Assembly (NCBI GenBank): GCA_934281565.1
Contig: CAKQXI010000008.1
Span: forward strand, 1-35,231
Direction: 5' to 3'
DNA length: 35,231 nucleotides
Origin: an uncultured Prevotella sp.
Lineage (GTDB): Bacteria; Bacteroidota; Bacteroidia; Bacteroidales; Bacteroidaceae
A model generated the notes under the pieces. It saw only the letters and a program-made list of their open reading frames with translations. It ran no database searches and had not been told where the DNA came from. Shown here one piece after another: positions 1 to 8,292 of this stretch (position 1 is the first letter of the stretch; the number at the start of each line of letters is the position of its first letter). The position numbers and the translations under genes were made by a program.

Positions 1-1064
1 CTGGCAAGAGCCAGGAGCGTAATCTTCTCGATTCAGAGACTCTCTATCATAACCAGGAAGCTATCAAGAAGCAGGTTTCCAAGTTCCTCGACTTTGATGG
101 CAATGAGCCTAATAAGGCTGAGCTTGTCAACAACTACGACTGGATGAAAGACTTCACGTTCCTTGATTTCGCTCGTGAGGTAGGTAAGCACATCACTGTA
201 AACTATATGATGGCAAAGGACAGTGTGCAAAAGCGTTTGAATGGTGAAGCTCGTGACGGTTTGTCATTTACCGAGTTCACTTATCAGTTGCTTCAGGGTT
301 ACGACTTCCTTTATCAGTACCAGCACTATGGGGTTCGTCTTCAGTTGGGAGGCAATGACCAATGGGGTAACATGACCACTGGTACAGAGCTTATCCACCG
401 TACATTGGGCAACGATGCTGAATGTTTCTGCTTGACTTGTCCATTGATTACCAAGGCAGACGGCAAGAAGTTTGGTAAGACGGAGAGTGGCAACATCTGG
501 TTGGATCGTAATCGTACGACTCCATACGCATTCTATCAGTTCTGGTTGAATGTGAGCGATGACGATGCCGAGAAATACATTAAGATTTTTACTGATCTTG
601 ACAAAGAGACGATTGATGCCCTCATTGAGGAACATAAGCAAGACCCAGGTCGTCGTGTGCTCCAGAAGCGTTTGGCAGAGGAAGTAACGACAATGGTTCA
701 TTCAAAGGAAGACCTTGACATGGCGATTGCTGCCAGCAATATTCTCTTTGGCAAGGCAACAAAAGAGAGTCTTGCCAAACTTGATGAGGCAACATTGAAT
801 GATGTGTTTGCTGATGTTCCTCATTATACACTTGATAAGAGTTTGCTTGGCGGTACAGCCGTAGACATCTTCAATCAAGAAGGTATGGAGATATTCCCAA
901 GTAAGAGTGAGATGCGCAAGCTCGTCAAGGGTGGTGGTGTATCCCTCAACAAGGAGAAACTTCAGGCATTCGATCAAGTTGTAACAACCGATGATCTCAT
1001 TGATGGCAAGTATCTCTTGGTGCAAAAAGGTAAGAAGAATTACTACTTGATTACCGTGAAATAA
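1..1064 (+). CDS. tyrS: Tyrosyl-tRNA synthetase, 3' part (5' end outside window)
   Basis: Charges tRNA-Tyr with tyrosine in the cytoplasm. The reading frame is already open at base 3, and 353 codons are visible before the TAA at 1062-1064. The family is about 430 residues, so roughly 75 N-terminal residues, including the HIGH-like motif, lie upstream. Visible are the substrate-pocket segment LQLGGNDQWGNMTTG, the KMSKS equivalent KFGKTESGNIWLD, and a C-terminal S4-like RNA-binding region (EMRKLVKGGGVSLN). An internal ATG at 144 is not the start, because homologous sequence continues upstream of it. A nested stem-loop follows the stop, so the gene probably ends its own transcript. Confidence 0.97.
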   Translation, partial: GKSQERNLLDSETLYHNQEAIKKQVSKFLDFDGNEPNKAELVNNYDWMKDFTFLDFAREVGKHITVNYMMAKDSVQKRLNGEARDGLSFTEFTYQLLQGYDFLYQYQHYGVRLQLGGNDQWGNMTTGTELIHRTLGNDAECFCLTCPLITKADGKKFGKTESGNIWLDRNRTTPYAFYQFWLNVSDDDAEKYIKIFTDLDKETIDALIEEHKQDPGRRVLQKRLAEEVTTMVHSKEDLDMAIAASNILFGKATKESLAKLDEATLNDVFADVPHYTLDKSLLGGTAVDIFNQEGMEIFPSKSEMRKLVKGGGVSLNKEKLQAFDQVVTTDDLIDGKYLLVQKGKKNYYLITVK

Positions 1065-1065
1065 G

Positions 1066-1124
1066 ACTTTTTGCATGAGTAGAGGCTAAAAATGAAAGTT
1101 TTTTTAGCTAAAAATGCAAAAAGT
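1066..1124 (+). terminator. Nested stem-loop after tyrS
   Basis: An 11-bp outer stem (ACTTTTTGCAT at 1066-1076 with its exact complement at 1114-1124) encloses an 8-bp inner stem (GCTAAAAA at 1085-1092 with TTTTTAGC at 1101-1108). It begins two bases after the tyrS stop and lies before the tRNA-Gln promoter. Termination is inferred; the stems are AT-rich and no long T tract follows. Confidence 0.55.
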
Positions 1125-1134
1125 AGCAAAATAA

Positions 1135-1166
1135 TTTGGTAGTGGAAAAAAAATCCACTACCTTTG
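1135..1166 (+). promoter_or_regulatory. Promoter of tRNA-Gln, overlapped by an inverted repeat
   Basis: Bacteroidetes-type promoter: -33 TTTG at 1135-1138, 20-base spacer, -7 TACCTTTG at 1159-1166, 14 bases before the tRNA. A perfect 9-bp inverted repeat (GGTAGTGGA 1138-1146, TCCACTACC 1154-1162, loop of seven A) covers the spacer and touches both boxes. This is an operator-like arrangement. Confidence 0.75.
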
Positions 1167-1179
1167 CATCCGATTTGAT

Positions 1180-1250
1180 TGTCCTATGGTGTAATGGTAG
1201 CACTACAGTTTTTGGTTCTGTCAGTGGTGGTTCGAATCCGCCTGGGACAA
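1180..1250 (+). tRNA. tRNA-Gln (anticodon TTG)
   Basis: 71-nt cloverleaf. The acceptor stem is TGTCCTA (1180-1186) with TGGGACA (1243-1249), discriminator A at 1250. The T arm contains GGTTCGAATCC. The anticodon loop 1210-1216 carries TTG at 1212-1214, read as Gln (codon CAA). No CCA is encoded. Confidence 0.95.
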
Positions 1251-1257
1251 CAATCGC

Positions 1258-1297
1258 AAACAACCCTCCAAGTCTGTTATGATTTGGAGGGTTGTTT
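1258..1297 (+). terminator. Intrinsic terminator of tRNA-Gln
   Basis: Perfect 14-bp stem (1258-1271 with 1284-1297; core ACAACCCTCCAA), 12-base loop, followed by a T-rich tail (GTTTTCT). It starts eight bases after the tRNA. Confidence 0.85.
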
Positions 1298-1331
1298 GTT
1301 TTCTAACTTCCAAACCTACCAAAAACATAAA

Positions 1332-1353
1332 AGGCAACCCAAAAGGATTGCCT
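1332..1353 (-). terminator. Intrinsic terminator of hup
   Basis: On the minus strand a 9-bp stem (one G-T pair, four-base loop) is followed by TTTATGTTTTT. It lies about 33 bases after the HU stop codon. Confidence 0.75.
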
Positions 1354-1385
1354 CTTATATTTTTCTCGGAAATAATCTTTTACAA

Positions 1386-1661
1386 TTATTTGTTCAAAGC
1401 ATCGGTGAACTCAGCACCAGCCTTGAATTTAGCAACTTTCTTAGCTGCAATCTGGATCTTCTGCTTTGTAGCTGGGTTGATACCCTCACGAGCAGGACGC
1501 TCGTTAACACTAAAAGTACCAAAGCCTACCAACTGGATTTTATCACCTGCAATGAGAGCTTCCTTTAAAGCGTTGGTTGTAGCGTCCAAGGCACTTTTAG
1601 CTTGTGCTTTAGTGATACCAGCACCTGCTGCAATTTTGTCGATCAATTCTGTTTTGTTCAT
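1386..1661 (-). CDS. hup: HU family DNA-binding protein
   Basis: A 91-residue HU/IHF-type nucleoid protein, the usual length for HU. It bends DNA and compacts the chromosome as a dimer. It starts MNKTELIDKIA, with the two-helix dimer core at residues 1-40, the strand GDKIQLVGFGTFSV, and the DNA-binding arm with the signature RPAREGINPATKQKI at about residues 56-70. The start is the only reasonable one and has no Shine-Dalgarno, as is normal in Bacteroidetes. A good promoter lies upstream and a terminator downstream, so it is monocistronic. It faces away from the rhomboid gene; whether it is HU-alpha, HU-beta or a lineage-specific paralogue cannot be told here. Confidence 0.96.
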   Translation of the reverse strand: MNKTELIDKIAAGAGITKAQAKSALDATTNALKEALIAGDKIQLVGFGTFSVNERPAREGINPATKQKIQIAAKKVAKFKAGAEFTDALNK

Positions 1662-1714
1662 AATTTTACGTTATTAAATGATTAATATTATTATTCTTGA
1701 GTGAATTTTGCATA

Positions 1715-1745
1715 CAAATATAGAGTATTAGTTTTGAAAATCAAA
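1715..1745 (-). promoter_or_regulatory. Promoter of hup
   Basis: On the minus strand: -33 TTTG (complement of 1742-1745), 19-base spacer, -7 TATATTTG (complement of 1715-1722). The untranslated leader is about 45 bases. Confidence 0.75.
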
Positions 1746-1801
1746 CAAAAAATGCAGAAAAGTGATGAAATTTCTGAAATTTCTATGTAATATAGCTGTT
1801 T

Positions 1802-1835
1802 TTTGGTGTTTTCACGGATATTTTTAGTAATTTTG
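1802..1835 (+). promoter_or_regulatory. Promoter of the rhomboid-EEP pair
   Basis: TTTG at 1802-1805 and TAATTTTG at 1828-1835, with a 22-base spacer that is slightly longer than usual. The rhomboid start codon is 33 bases downstream. Confidence 0.6.
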
Positions 1836-1868
1836 CCACAGTTTATGAATTTAATTGAATAATTATTT

Positions 1869-2783
1869 ATGCGCAGTATACCAGTAGTTACAAAGAATTT
1901 GTTGATAGTGAACGTTATAGCCTTTTTCCTTTGCTTGGTTATGGGCAAAGCTCCTGATGGCAATTTTGTTCTCAACGATATGCTTGGCCTTCATTTCTTT
2001 CTGGCATCCGACTTTCATATCTACCAGCTCTTTACTTATATGTTTATGCATGGCGGATGGGAGCATATCATCTTCAATATGTTTGCCTTGTGGATGTTTG
2101 GATGTGTCGTGGAGCGAGTTTGGGGTCCAAGGAAATTCCTTTTTTATTACATTACGTGTGGTATTGGAGCTGGTTTGTTCCAAGAAGCAGCACAGTATGT
2201 ATCTTATATAATGGAAAACCTACCAGCGTATGACTTTGTAACGATAGATGGTGCCCGAATGACAATGGGTTCTTATCTTAATCAGTGGACAACGGTGGGT
2301 GCTTCGGGTGCTATTTATGCTATCTTGCTTGCCTTTGGAATGCTTTTCCCAGAGCAGCGCATCTTTATATTCCCATTCCCTGTGCCTATTAAAGCCAAGT
2401 GGCTTGTCATCGGATATGCAGCTATCGAGTTAGTGTCTGCCATCAGTACGACAGGTGATGGCGTGGCTCATATCGCTCACTTAGGCGGTATGGTATTTGG
2501 TTTCTTCATGATTCGCTATTGGCGTAATCAGGTTGATGGAGGATATAATGGGAGAGCTGCCCAAGATGCTTTTGATAAGTTGAAGAATATGTTTGGAGGT
2601 AAGCGTAAAGAAAAAGATAGTTTTACTTTTACGAATGAACGCCAGCAAGATTGGGATTTCAATACGAAGAAGAAAGCAACCCAGGAGGAAATAGACCGTA
2701 TCTTGGACAAGATTAGAAAGAGCGGTTATGATAGTTTGACAAAAGATGAAAAACAGACCCTTTTCGATCAGAGTAATAAGTAA
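1869..2783 (+). CDS. Rhomboid family intramembrane serine protease
   Basis: A 304-residue inner-membrane protease that cuts transmembrane substrates within the bilayer. A first membrane helix lies at about residues 10-25. The HN motif is in HIIFNMFALW (H66, N70). The catalytic serine is in GASGAIY (S146), and the partner histidine is in AHLGG (H204). After the last helix (about residue 215) comes a charged cytoplasmic tail with the segment EIDRILDKIRKSGYDSLT, resembling the DUF6576 tail of Bacteroidetes rhomboids. All catalytic residues are present, so it should be active. It is first in a two-gene unit with an EEP protein whose preferred start overlaps its end by 38 bases. The substrate is unknown. 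Confidence 0.93.
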   Translation: MRSIPVVTKNLLIVNVIAFFLCLVMGKAPDGNFVLNDMLGLHFFLASDFHIYQLFTYMFMHGGWEHIIFNMFALWMFGCVVERVWGPRKFLFYYITCGIGAGLFQEAAQYVSYIMENLPAYDFVTIDGARMTMGSYLNQWTTVGASGAIYAILLAFGMLFPEQRIFIFPFPVPIKAKWLVIGYAAIELVSAISTTGDGVAHIAHLGGMVFGFFMIRYWRNQVDGGYNGRAAQDAFDKLKNMFGGKRKEKDSFTFTNERQQDWDFNTKKKATQEEIDRILDKIRKSGYDSLTKDEKQTLFDQSNK

Positions 2784-3852
2784 GATGATAGCTGGTGCGA
2801 ATGTTGCCACTATCATCATTATGTTCCTTGTTGGCTATTCGGATTATCTCAATCCAATGAACCATCCAATGTTGTCTAACCTTGGATTGCTCTTTCCCGT
2901 GTTCTTAGTCATCAACCTCGGCTTCTTGTTCTTCTGGTTACTGTTCAAGTTGCGCTATGCGCTCATCCCGTTCTTGGGATTTGTAGTGTGCTATGTGCCA
3001 GTGAGAAAGTATATACCGTTGAACATGAGCGACGAGGCACCCAAGAGTGCCATTAAGGTACTTTCTTATAATGTCTGGAATTATGGCGATGACGAGACGG
3101 AGGAAGGAGAAATCAATCCAGTCATAGACTATATCCGGAAGCAGGATGCCGATATTGTTTGTTTGCAAGAGGCGATGCCGAACAGTGATTCCAAGGTTGC
3201 CCAGATAGATAGCATCTTGAAGCCCATGTATCCTTATTACGACATGACTTGCCATCCTAATGGAGGCGACTGCTTGGTGGTGTTTAGCAAATATCCTATT
3301 CGCTCAAAGGAACAGATTAAGTATGAGTCGAGGGGTAACCTCAGTGTTGCCTATCGATTGGAAATAAATAAGAGGGAAGTTTTATTGATCAACAATCATT
3401 TGGAGACGACAGGACTTTCGTTGGAAGAACGTGCCCAGTTTAAGAAGATGCTCAAGGGAAAGTTGAGGACAGGTACTGCCGAGCAAACATCCAAGACACT
3501 GGTTGCCAAACTTGGTGAGGCTACCAAGAAGCGAGCACCAGAGGCTGAGGCTGTGGCTGCGTATGTCAAGCAACATAGGGGTATGAGCATCATCCTTTGT
3601 GGTGACTTCAACGATGGTCCCATATCGTATGCCCATCGCATCATAGCCGACAAGTTGGTCGACTGTTATGTGGAGAGTGGAAACGGACCGGGCATCAGTT
3701 ATCATCGCAGCGGTTTCTTTGTCAGGATAGACAATATCATGTGCTCGAAAGACTGGTCTCCATACAACTGTAAGGTAGATGATAAAATCTCTAATTCAGA
3801 CCATTATCCCATCATTTGTTGGCTAAAAAGCACCCGAAACCTTAAAAAATGA
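2746..3852 (+). CDS. Membrane-anchored endonuclease/exonuclease/phosphatase (EEP) family protein
   Basis: A metal-dependent phosphoesterase of the EEP (DNase I-like) superfamily; the substrate cannot be inferred. Three hydrophobic segments in the first ~100 residues (for example ANVATIIIMFLVGY and LGLLFPVFLVINLGFLFFWLLF) anchor it. The catalytic domain follows with SYNVWNYG, DIVCLQEAM (metal-binding Glu), NNHLETTG, CGDFNDGP and the final SDHYPII. The start at 2746 overlaps the rhomboid gene by 38 bases but supplies a basic N-terminus (MKNRPFSIRVISK) before the first helix. An ATG at 2785, one base after the rhomboid stop, gives a 355-residue alternative. It is probably co-transcribed with the rhomboid. 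A conserved pairing with rhomboid genes is my recollection, not tested. Confidence 0.88.
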   Translation: MKNRPFSIRVISKMIAGANVATIIIMFLVGYSDYLNPMNHPMLSNLGLLFPVFLVINLGFLFFWLLFKLRYALIPFLGFVVCYVPVRKYIPLNMSDEAPKSAIKVLSYNVWNYGDDETEEGEINPVIDYIRKQDADIVCLQEAMPNSDSKVAQIDSILKPMYPYYDMTCHPNGGDCLVVFSKYPIRSKEQIKYESRGNLSVAYRLEINKREVLLINNHLETTGLSLEERAQFKKMLKGKLRTGTAEQTSKTLVAKLGEATKKRAPEAEAVAAYVKQHRGMSIILCGDFNDGPISYAHRIIADKLVDCYVESGNGPGISYHRSGFFVRIDNIMCSKDWSPYNCKVDDKISNSDHYPIICWLKSTRNLKK

Positions 3853-3894
3853 ATAATATAGTGCAATATATTTTTATAAAAGAAAAAAAATGCT

Positions 3895-3902
3895 TATTTT
3901 TG
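3895..3902 (+). promoter_or_regulatory. Probable -7 box of secDF
   Basis: TATTTTTG fits TAnnTTTG, 46 bases before the secDF start. There is no clear TTTG at -33, only a T-rich stretch at 3871-3875. Confidence 0.45.
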
Positions 3903-3948
3903 CACGTCATTATATAGAAAATAAATAATTAATAATTAAAAAATAGAA

Positions 3949-6900
3949 ATGCAAAACAAAGGAATTGTAATTTGTGTTGCCGTCTTACTGACGCTTGCAA
4001 GTATCTTCTATTTGTCATTCTCGGTAGCTACAAGCTATTATGACAATGAGGCAGCAAAGATTAAAGACCCTATTGCCCAGCAGGATTATAAGGATTCTGT
4101 GAAGTATCTCGGTGTTTATTCTTACCAGAACTGCTTGGAGACTCAGATTGGTCTTGGACTTGACCTTAAGGGCGGTATGAATGTAATTCTTGAGATTTCT
4201 GTACCTGATGTAATTGAAAATCTCGCCGATCACAAGACCGACGTTGGTTTCACCAATGCCATGAAGGAAGCAAGAGCTCAAGAGGAAGCTAACGGTGGTG
4301 ATTTCGTATCACTTTTCATTAACGCTTATCACAAGAGTGCACCAGGTCATAAACTTGCGGAGGTCTTCGCAACCCAGCAGTTGCAAGGCAAGGTTTCTCC
4401 TCAGAGCAGTGATGCCGAGGTAGAGAAAGCTATCCGTTCTGCTGTGCAGGATGCCATCGACAACTCTTTCAATGTTGTTCGCACTCGTATTGATAAGTTC
4501 GGTGTAGTACAGCCTAACATCCAGAAGTTGGAAGGCCAGCAAGGTCGTATCATGGTAGAGATGCCTGGTATCAGCCAGCCTGAGCGTATGCGCAAGATGC
4601 TTCAAGGTAGTGCCAACCTCGAATTCTGGGAGACTTACAATTCCGAGGAGATTGCTCCATATCTTCAGCAGCTTGACACTCGTGCTGCCAATGGTGGCGA
4701 GGAAGCTAAGGAGGATACCTTGAGCGCCGACTCTACCAAGAAAGAAGTAGCCAAGGCTGCACCAAAGAAAGCTGCTCCTAAGTTCAACATCAAGAAAGAC
4801 GATGCCAAGGAAAATATTGGTGAGGATGCACAGAACGCTGCTGCCATCAAGGCACATCCATTGTTGGCTCGTTTGCAACTTACTGGTGCCCAGAGCTTGA
4901 GCGTCGTTGGTTACGCCAGTGTTCGTGACACTGCTGCTATCAATAAGATTATCTATTCTCAGATGGCAAAGCAAGTGTTGCCTTCTGACTTGAAGTTGCT
5001 TTGGAGTGCCAAGCCTGCCGACAACTTGAAGGTTAAGAATATCTATGAGCTTCATGCCTTGAAAGTTACATCTAACGATGGTCGTGCTCCATTGGAGGGC
5101 GATGTTATCACTGATGCCAAGGATGAGTTTGAGTCTACGACTGGTACACCAGTTGTTAGCATGAAGATGAATACCGAGGGTGCTCGTAAATGGGCGCAGA
5201 TGACCAAGGCTAACATCGGTAAGGCTATCGCCATTGTCTTGGATGGCGTAGTTTACTCTGCTCCTCGTGTGAACAGTGAGATTGATGGTGGTAGCTCTCA
5301 GATTTCTGGTAACTTCACCATCGAGGATACCAAGGACTTGGCTAATACCTTGAAGTCTGGTCGTATGCCTGCTCCTGCCCGCATCGTTCAGGAGGAAGTA
5401 GTAGGTCCTACGCTCGGTGCCCAGTCTATCCAGATGGGTATCATCTCGTTTGTTGTGGCATTCGTCTTGTTGATGGTTTACATGGTTCTCATGTATAATG
5501 TCACAGCAGGTATGATGGCTAACTGTGCTTTGATTGTCAATGTATTCTTTACATTGGGTATCTTGACGTCGTTCCAGGCGGCATTGACATTGCCGGGTCT
5601 TGCCGGTATCGTACTTTCGTTGGGTACGGCAGTGGATGCCAATGTGCTTATTTTTGAACGTATCAAGGAAGAGCTTCGTTCTGGCAAGGGTATGAAGCAA
5701 GCTGTGACCGCTGGTTATGGCAACGCTTTCTCAGCTATCTTCGACTCTAACCTTACCTCTTTGATTACAGGTGTTATCTTGCTTGTTACTGGTACAGGTC
5801 CTATCCGTGGTTTCGCTACTACATGGATCATTGGTATCATCGTTTCATTCTTCACAGCAGTGTTCTTGACACGTTTGGTATTCGACCATCAGCTCAGCAA
5901 GGACAAGTGGATGAACGTGAAGTTTGTCACAGGCTTCTCTCGCAACATCATGCAAGGCAAGAAGTACAAGTTCATGAGTATGTACAAGACTACCTTTACC
6001 ATTACTATTGTGGCAGCAGTGGTATTCATCGGTAGCTTCTTTGTTCGTGGCTTGAGCAAGAGCATTGACTTCACTGGTGGTCGCAACTATGTTGTTGCAT
6101 TCGAGCACCCAGTGGAGCCAGAGCAGATCCGTACAATCCTTGGCGATGCTTTCGTCAACAAGGATGGCAGCAAGGCTACTACAAGTGCCATTGCCATTGG
6201 TACAGATGGTAAGACTATCCGTGTCTCAACTAACTATATGATAGAGAGCAACAGTCCTACTATTGATGACGAGGCTGAGACAATCCTTTACAACTCTTTG
6301 AAGAAGGCTGGTCTTGTATCTCAGAAGAATGTCGAGGCATTCAAGAACCCAGACATTCGCCAGGGTGGTAGTATCATCAGTAGTACAAAGGTAGGTCCAT
6401 CGGTTGCCAAGGATATTACAATGGGTGCCATTTATAGTGTGCTCTTTGCCTTGATAGCCATCTTCCTCTACATCTTGATTCGTTTCCGCAACGTAGCGTT
6501 CTCAGTAGGTTCTACCGTAGCTTTGGCATTCGATGCCTTGACGGTTATCGGTTTCTACTCTTTGCTCTGGGGTATCGTTCCATTCTCATTGGAGATTGAC
6601 CAGACTTTCATAGGTGCTATCTTGACCGTGGTAGGTTACTCTATCAATGATAAGGTGGTAGTCTTCGACCGTATCCGTGAGAACCTCCACTTGCATCCAA
6701 AGGGAGATGTCCAGAAGATTTTCAATGCTTCCATCAATGAGACATTGACACGTACCATCAATACATCATCAACCACATTGCTCGTGTTGCTTTGTATCTT
6801 CATCCTCGGTGGTGATAGCATCCGCAGCTTCTCATTCGCAATGATTCTCGGTGTGGTATTCGGTACATTGTCTTCTATCTTCATAGCCTCTCCTATTGCT

Positions 6901-6966
6901 TACATCGTTCTCGGTCGTAAGATCAAGAGTGAGGCAGAGGAGGTTGCTGTCGTTGAGGCTAAGTAA
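3949..6966 (+). CDS. secDF: Protein translocase subunit SecDF (fused)
   Basis: A proton-motive-force-driven accessory of the SecYEG channel that pulls secreted proteins across the inner membrane. It is 1005 residues, the normal size of the fused SecD-SecF found in Bacteroidetes. The SecD half has a first helix at residues 5-25, GLGLDLKGG at 68-76, the large periplasmic P1 region, and membrane helices after EEVVGPTLGAQSIQMG with the conserved GTAVDANVLIFERIKEE. The SecF half has SIDFTGGRNYVVAF near residue 705 and GYSINDKVVVFDRIRE. A Lys/Ala/Glu-rich low-complexity insert at about residues 245-295 sits in the periplasmic part and is probably lineage-specific. The gene is alone, between its own -7 box and a terminator. 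Confidence 0.97.
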   Translation: MQNKGIVICVAVLLTLASIFYLSFSVATSYYDNEAAKIKDPIAQQDYKDSVKYLGVYSYQNCLETQIGLGLDLKGGMNVILEISVPDVIENLADHKTDVGFTNAMKEARAQEEANGGDFVSLFINAYHKSAPGHKLAEVFATQQLQGKVSPQSSDAEVEKAIRSAVQDAIDNSFNVVRTRIDKFGVVQPNIQKLEGQQGRIMVEMPGISQPERMRKMLQGSANLEFWETYNSEEIAPYLQQLDTRAANGGEEAKEDTLSADSTKKEVAKAAPKKAAPKFNIKKDDAKENIGEDAQNAAAIKAHPLLARLQLTGAQSLSVVGYASVRDTAAINKIIYSQMAKQVLPSDLKLLWSAKPADNLKVKNIYELHALKVTSNDGRAPLEGDVITDAKDEFESTTGTPVVSMKMNTEGARKWAQMTKANIGKAIAIVLDGVVYSAPRVNSEIDGGSSQISGNFTIEDTKDLANTLKSGRMPAPARIVQEEVVGPTLGAQSIQMGIISFVVAFVLLMVYMVLMYNVTAGMMANCALIVNVFFTLGILTSFQAALTLPGLAGIVLSLGTAVDANVLIFERIKEELRSGKGMKQAVTAGYGNAFSAIFDSNLTSLITGVILLVTGTGPIRGFATTWIIGIIVSFFTAVFLTRLVFDHQLSKDKWMNVKFVTGFSRNIMQGKKYKFMSMYKTTFTITIVAAVVFIGSFFVRGLSKSIDFTGGRNYVVAFEHPVEPEQIRTILGDAFVNKDGSKATTSAIAIGTDGKTIRVSTNYMIESNSPTIDDEAETILYNSLKKAGLVSQKNVEAFKNPDIRQGGSIISSTKVGPSVAKDITMGAIYSVLFALIAIFLYILIRFRNVAFSVGSTVALAFDALTVIGFYSLLWGIVPFSLEIDQTFIGAILTVVGYSINDKVVVFDRIRENLHLHPKGDVQKIFNASINETLTRTINTSSTTLLVLLCIFILGGDSIRSFSFAMILGVVFGTLSSIFIASPIAYIVLGRKIKSEAEEVAVVEAK

Positions 6967-6994
6967 TCTTGGAAAGAAAAGAATATAAAAGTTT

Positions 6995-7026
6995 AAAGGT
7001 CGCTTCCTATGGAGGGAGCGACCTTT
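6995..7026. terminator. Bidirectional terminator between secDF and tRNA-Arg
   Basis: A 10-bp perfect stem (AAAGGTCGCT 6995-7004 with AGCGACCTTT 7017-7026) lies 28 bases after the secDF stop. It also lies about 40 bases beyond the 3' end of the opposing tRNA-Arg, so it can serve both. Confidence 0.75.
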
Positions 7027-7065
7027 AATGTTTTGTAATAGTACAAAACTTAAAGCAATGTATAG

Positions 7066-7137
7066 TGATTCCACCGAGAATCGAACTCGGATCAAAGGTT
7101 TAGGAAACCTCCGTTCTATCCATTAAACTATGGAACC
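7066..7137 (-). tRNA. tRNA-Arg (anticodon CCT)
   Basis: 72-nt cloverleaf on the minus strand. The acceptor is GGTTCCA with TGGAATC (one G-T pair), discriminator A. The T loop is GTTCGATTC. The anticodon loop TTCCTAA gives CCT (complement of 7102-7104), read as Arg for codon AGG. Confidence 0.95.
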
Positions 7138-7175
7138 AGCCAATAAATAGGCGAGGGTTATTGCAAACTTAGGTG

Positions 7176-7206
7176 CAAAGATACATTAATTCAATCATAA
7201 AACAAA
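7176..7206 (-). promoter_or_regulatory. Promoter of tRNA-Arg
   Basis: Minus strand: -33 TTTG (complement of 7203-7206), 19-base spacer, -7 TATCTTTG (complement of 7176-7183). The -33 box lies ten bases from the start codon of the divergent EEP gene at 7216. Confidence 0.75.
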
Positions 7207-7215
7207 ATAAAAAGT

Positions 7216-8184
7216 ATGTTTTTTACACTTATTTTATCAAGTCTGCTCACTTTTGTGGAGTTGAACTGTGAAAATTTATTCGATACCGTCCATGATTCTC
7301 TTAAAAACGACATGGAATATACGCCAGGGAGTGAATACCATTGGACGAATACTCGTTACTGGAAGAAGCTGAATGGCATTGCCAAGGAGATAATAGCCTT
7401 GGGTGGTGACGAGAACCAACCGAGTCTGGCATCAAGCCAGTGGCAGTTGCCAGATTTCGTAGCCATGTGCGAGGTTGAGAACGACTCCGTTATGGTGGCG
7501 CTTACCAAGCGTTCCTTGCTTCGCCATGCAAGGTATGAGTACCTGATGACTCAGTCGCCAGATGAGCGAGGCATAGATGTCGCTTTGATGTATAGTCCAG
7601 CTTCTTTCCGTCCCATCCGTTCTTATTCCATTCGCATCAAGCAGTTGCCTGGCACTCGTCCTACTCGTGACATACTCTATGCGAGCGGATTGCTGGTAAG
7701 CGATGACACATTGCATATATTTGTTGTCCATGCTCCGAGCCGTAGAGGTGGAGAAGTAGCCTCTCGCCCTTATCGCTTGCAAGTAGCCAACCAGTTGGCA
7801 TCGGCTGTCGACTCCATTTATGCCATCAATGCTCATGCCCATGTCATGGTGACAGGCGATTTCAATGATTATTCCGATTCCCCGGCGTTGGATAGCCTGT
7901 ATCGGCATCGTCTGGTTAATATATCTGCCGATGCTATGGGACGGAATGGTGCCAAGGGCACTTATCGTTATCATGGTGAGTGGAGAAGCCTTGACCAGAT
8001 GCTTTGTAGCCCAGCGTTGGCTGCTTGCAAGGAAGATTGCAAGATAGGTGACTTGAGGTTCCTTCTGGAGGAAGATGAGAAATATGGTGGTATGAAACCA
8101 TTCCGTACCTATATCGGCCCCAAGTACAAAGGCGGATACAGTGACCATCTTCCCCTTGTGGCAAGGTTTAGGATAAAGAAGTAG
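7216..8184 (+). CDS. Endonuclease/exonuclease/phosphatase family protein
   Basis: A 322-residue EEP-superfamily hydrolase unrelated in layout to the membrane-anchored one at 2746. A short hydrophobic N-terminus (MFFTLILSSLLTF) may be a signal peptide, but it runs straight into the first catalytic strand (VELNCENLFD), so export is uncertain. Motifs in order: NCENLFD, the metal-binding Glu in VAMCEVEND, VVHAPSRRGG, TGDFNDYSDSP, and the catalytic GYSDHLPLVARF at the C-terminus. Family members act on nucleic acids, phospholipids or phosphoinositides; nothing here selects among these. No promoter of the common type was found directly upstream, where the tRNA-Arg promoter faces the other way. A stem-loop follows. 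Confidence 0.88.
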   Translation: MFFTLILSSLLTFVELNCENLFDTVHDSLKNDMEYTPGSEYHWTNTRYWKKLNGIAKEIIALGGDENQPSLASSQWQLPDFVAMCEVENDSVMVALTKRSLLRHARYEYLMTQSPDERGIDVALMYSPASFRPIRSYSIRIKQLPGTRPTRDILYASGLLVSDDTLHIFVVHAPSRRGGEVASRPYRLQVANQLASAVDSIYAINAHAHVMVTGDFNDYSDSPALDSLYRHRLVNISADAMGRNGAKGTYRYHGEWRSLDQMLCSPALAACKEDCKIGDLRFLLEEDEKYGGMKPFRTYIGPKYKGGYSDHLPLVARFRIKK

Positions 8185-8206
8185 GTACTAAAAAAAATTG
8201 CATCTA

Positions 8207-8233
8207 TCTTCATGCTCGAAGGATAGATGCAAT
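8207..8233 (-). terminator. Terminator between converging EEP and ThiE-like genes
   Basis: Perfect 12-bp stem (ATTGCATCTATC 8207-8218 with 8222-8233). On the minus strand it is followed by a run of eight T. It therefore terminates mainly the ThiE-like gene and may also slow the EEP transcript, which ends at 8184. Confidence 0.8.
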
Positions 8234-8292
8234 ATCGTTATCGCTAAAATCTGACTTAATAATAAGCAATCAATTTGTATAAGTAAAATTTT

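Noticed and set aside
1180..1297. tRNA-Gln as an attachment site of an integrated element
   Set aside because: No integrase is nearby and no direct repeat of the tRNA 3' end was seen in the flanking 10 kb.
4309..5700. 463-codon ORF on the minus strand inside secDF
   Set aside because: Exact shadow of the conserved SecD coding frame; composition rich in His, Cys, Thr and Arg, no recognisable motif, no promoter.
7432..8148. 238-codon minus-strand ORF inside the second EEP gene
   Set aside because: Antisense to a clear EEP domain with all motifs; no family pattern of its own.
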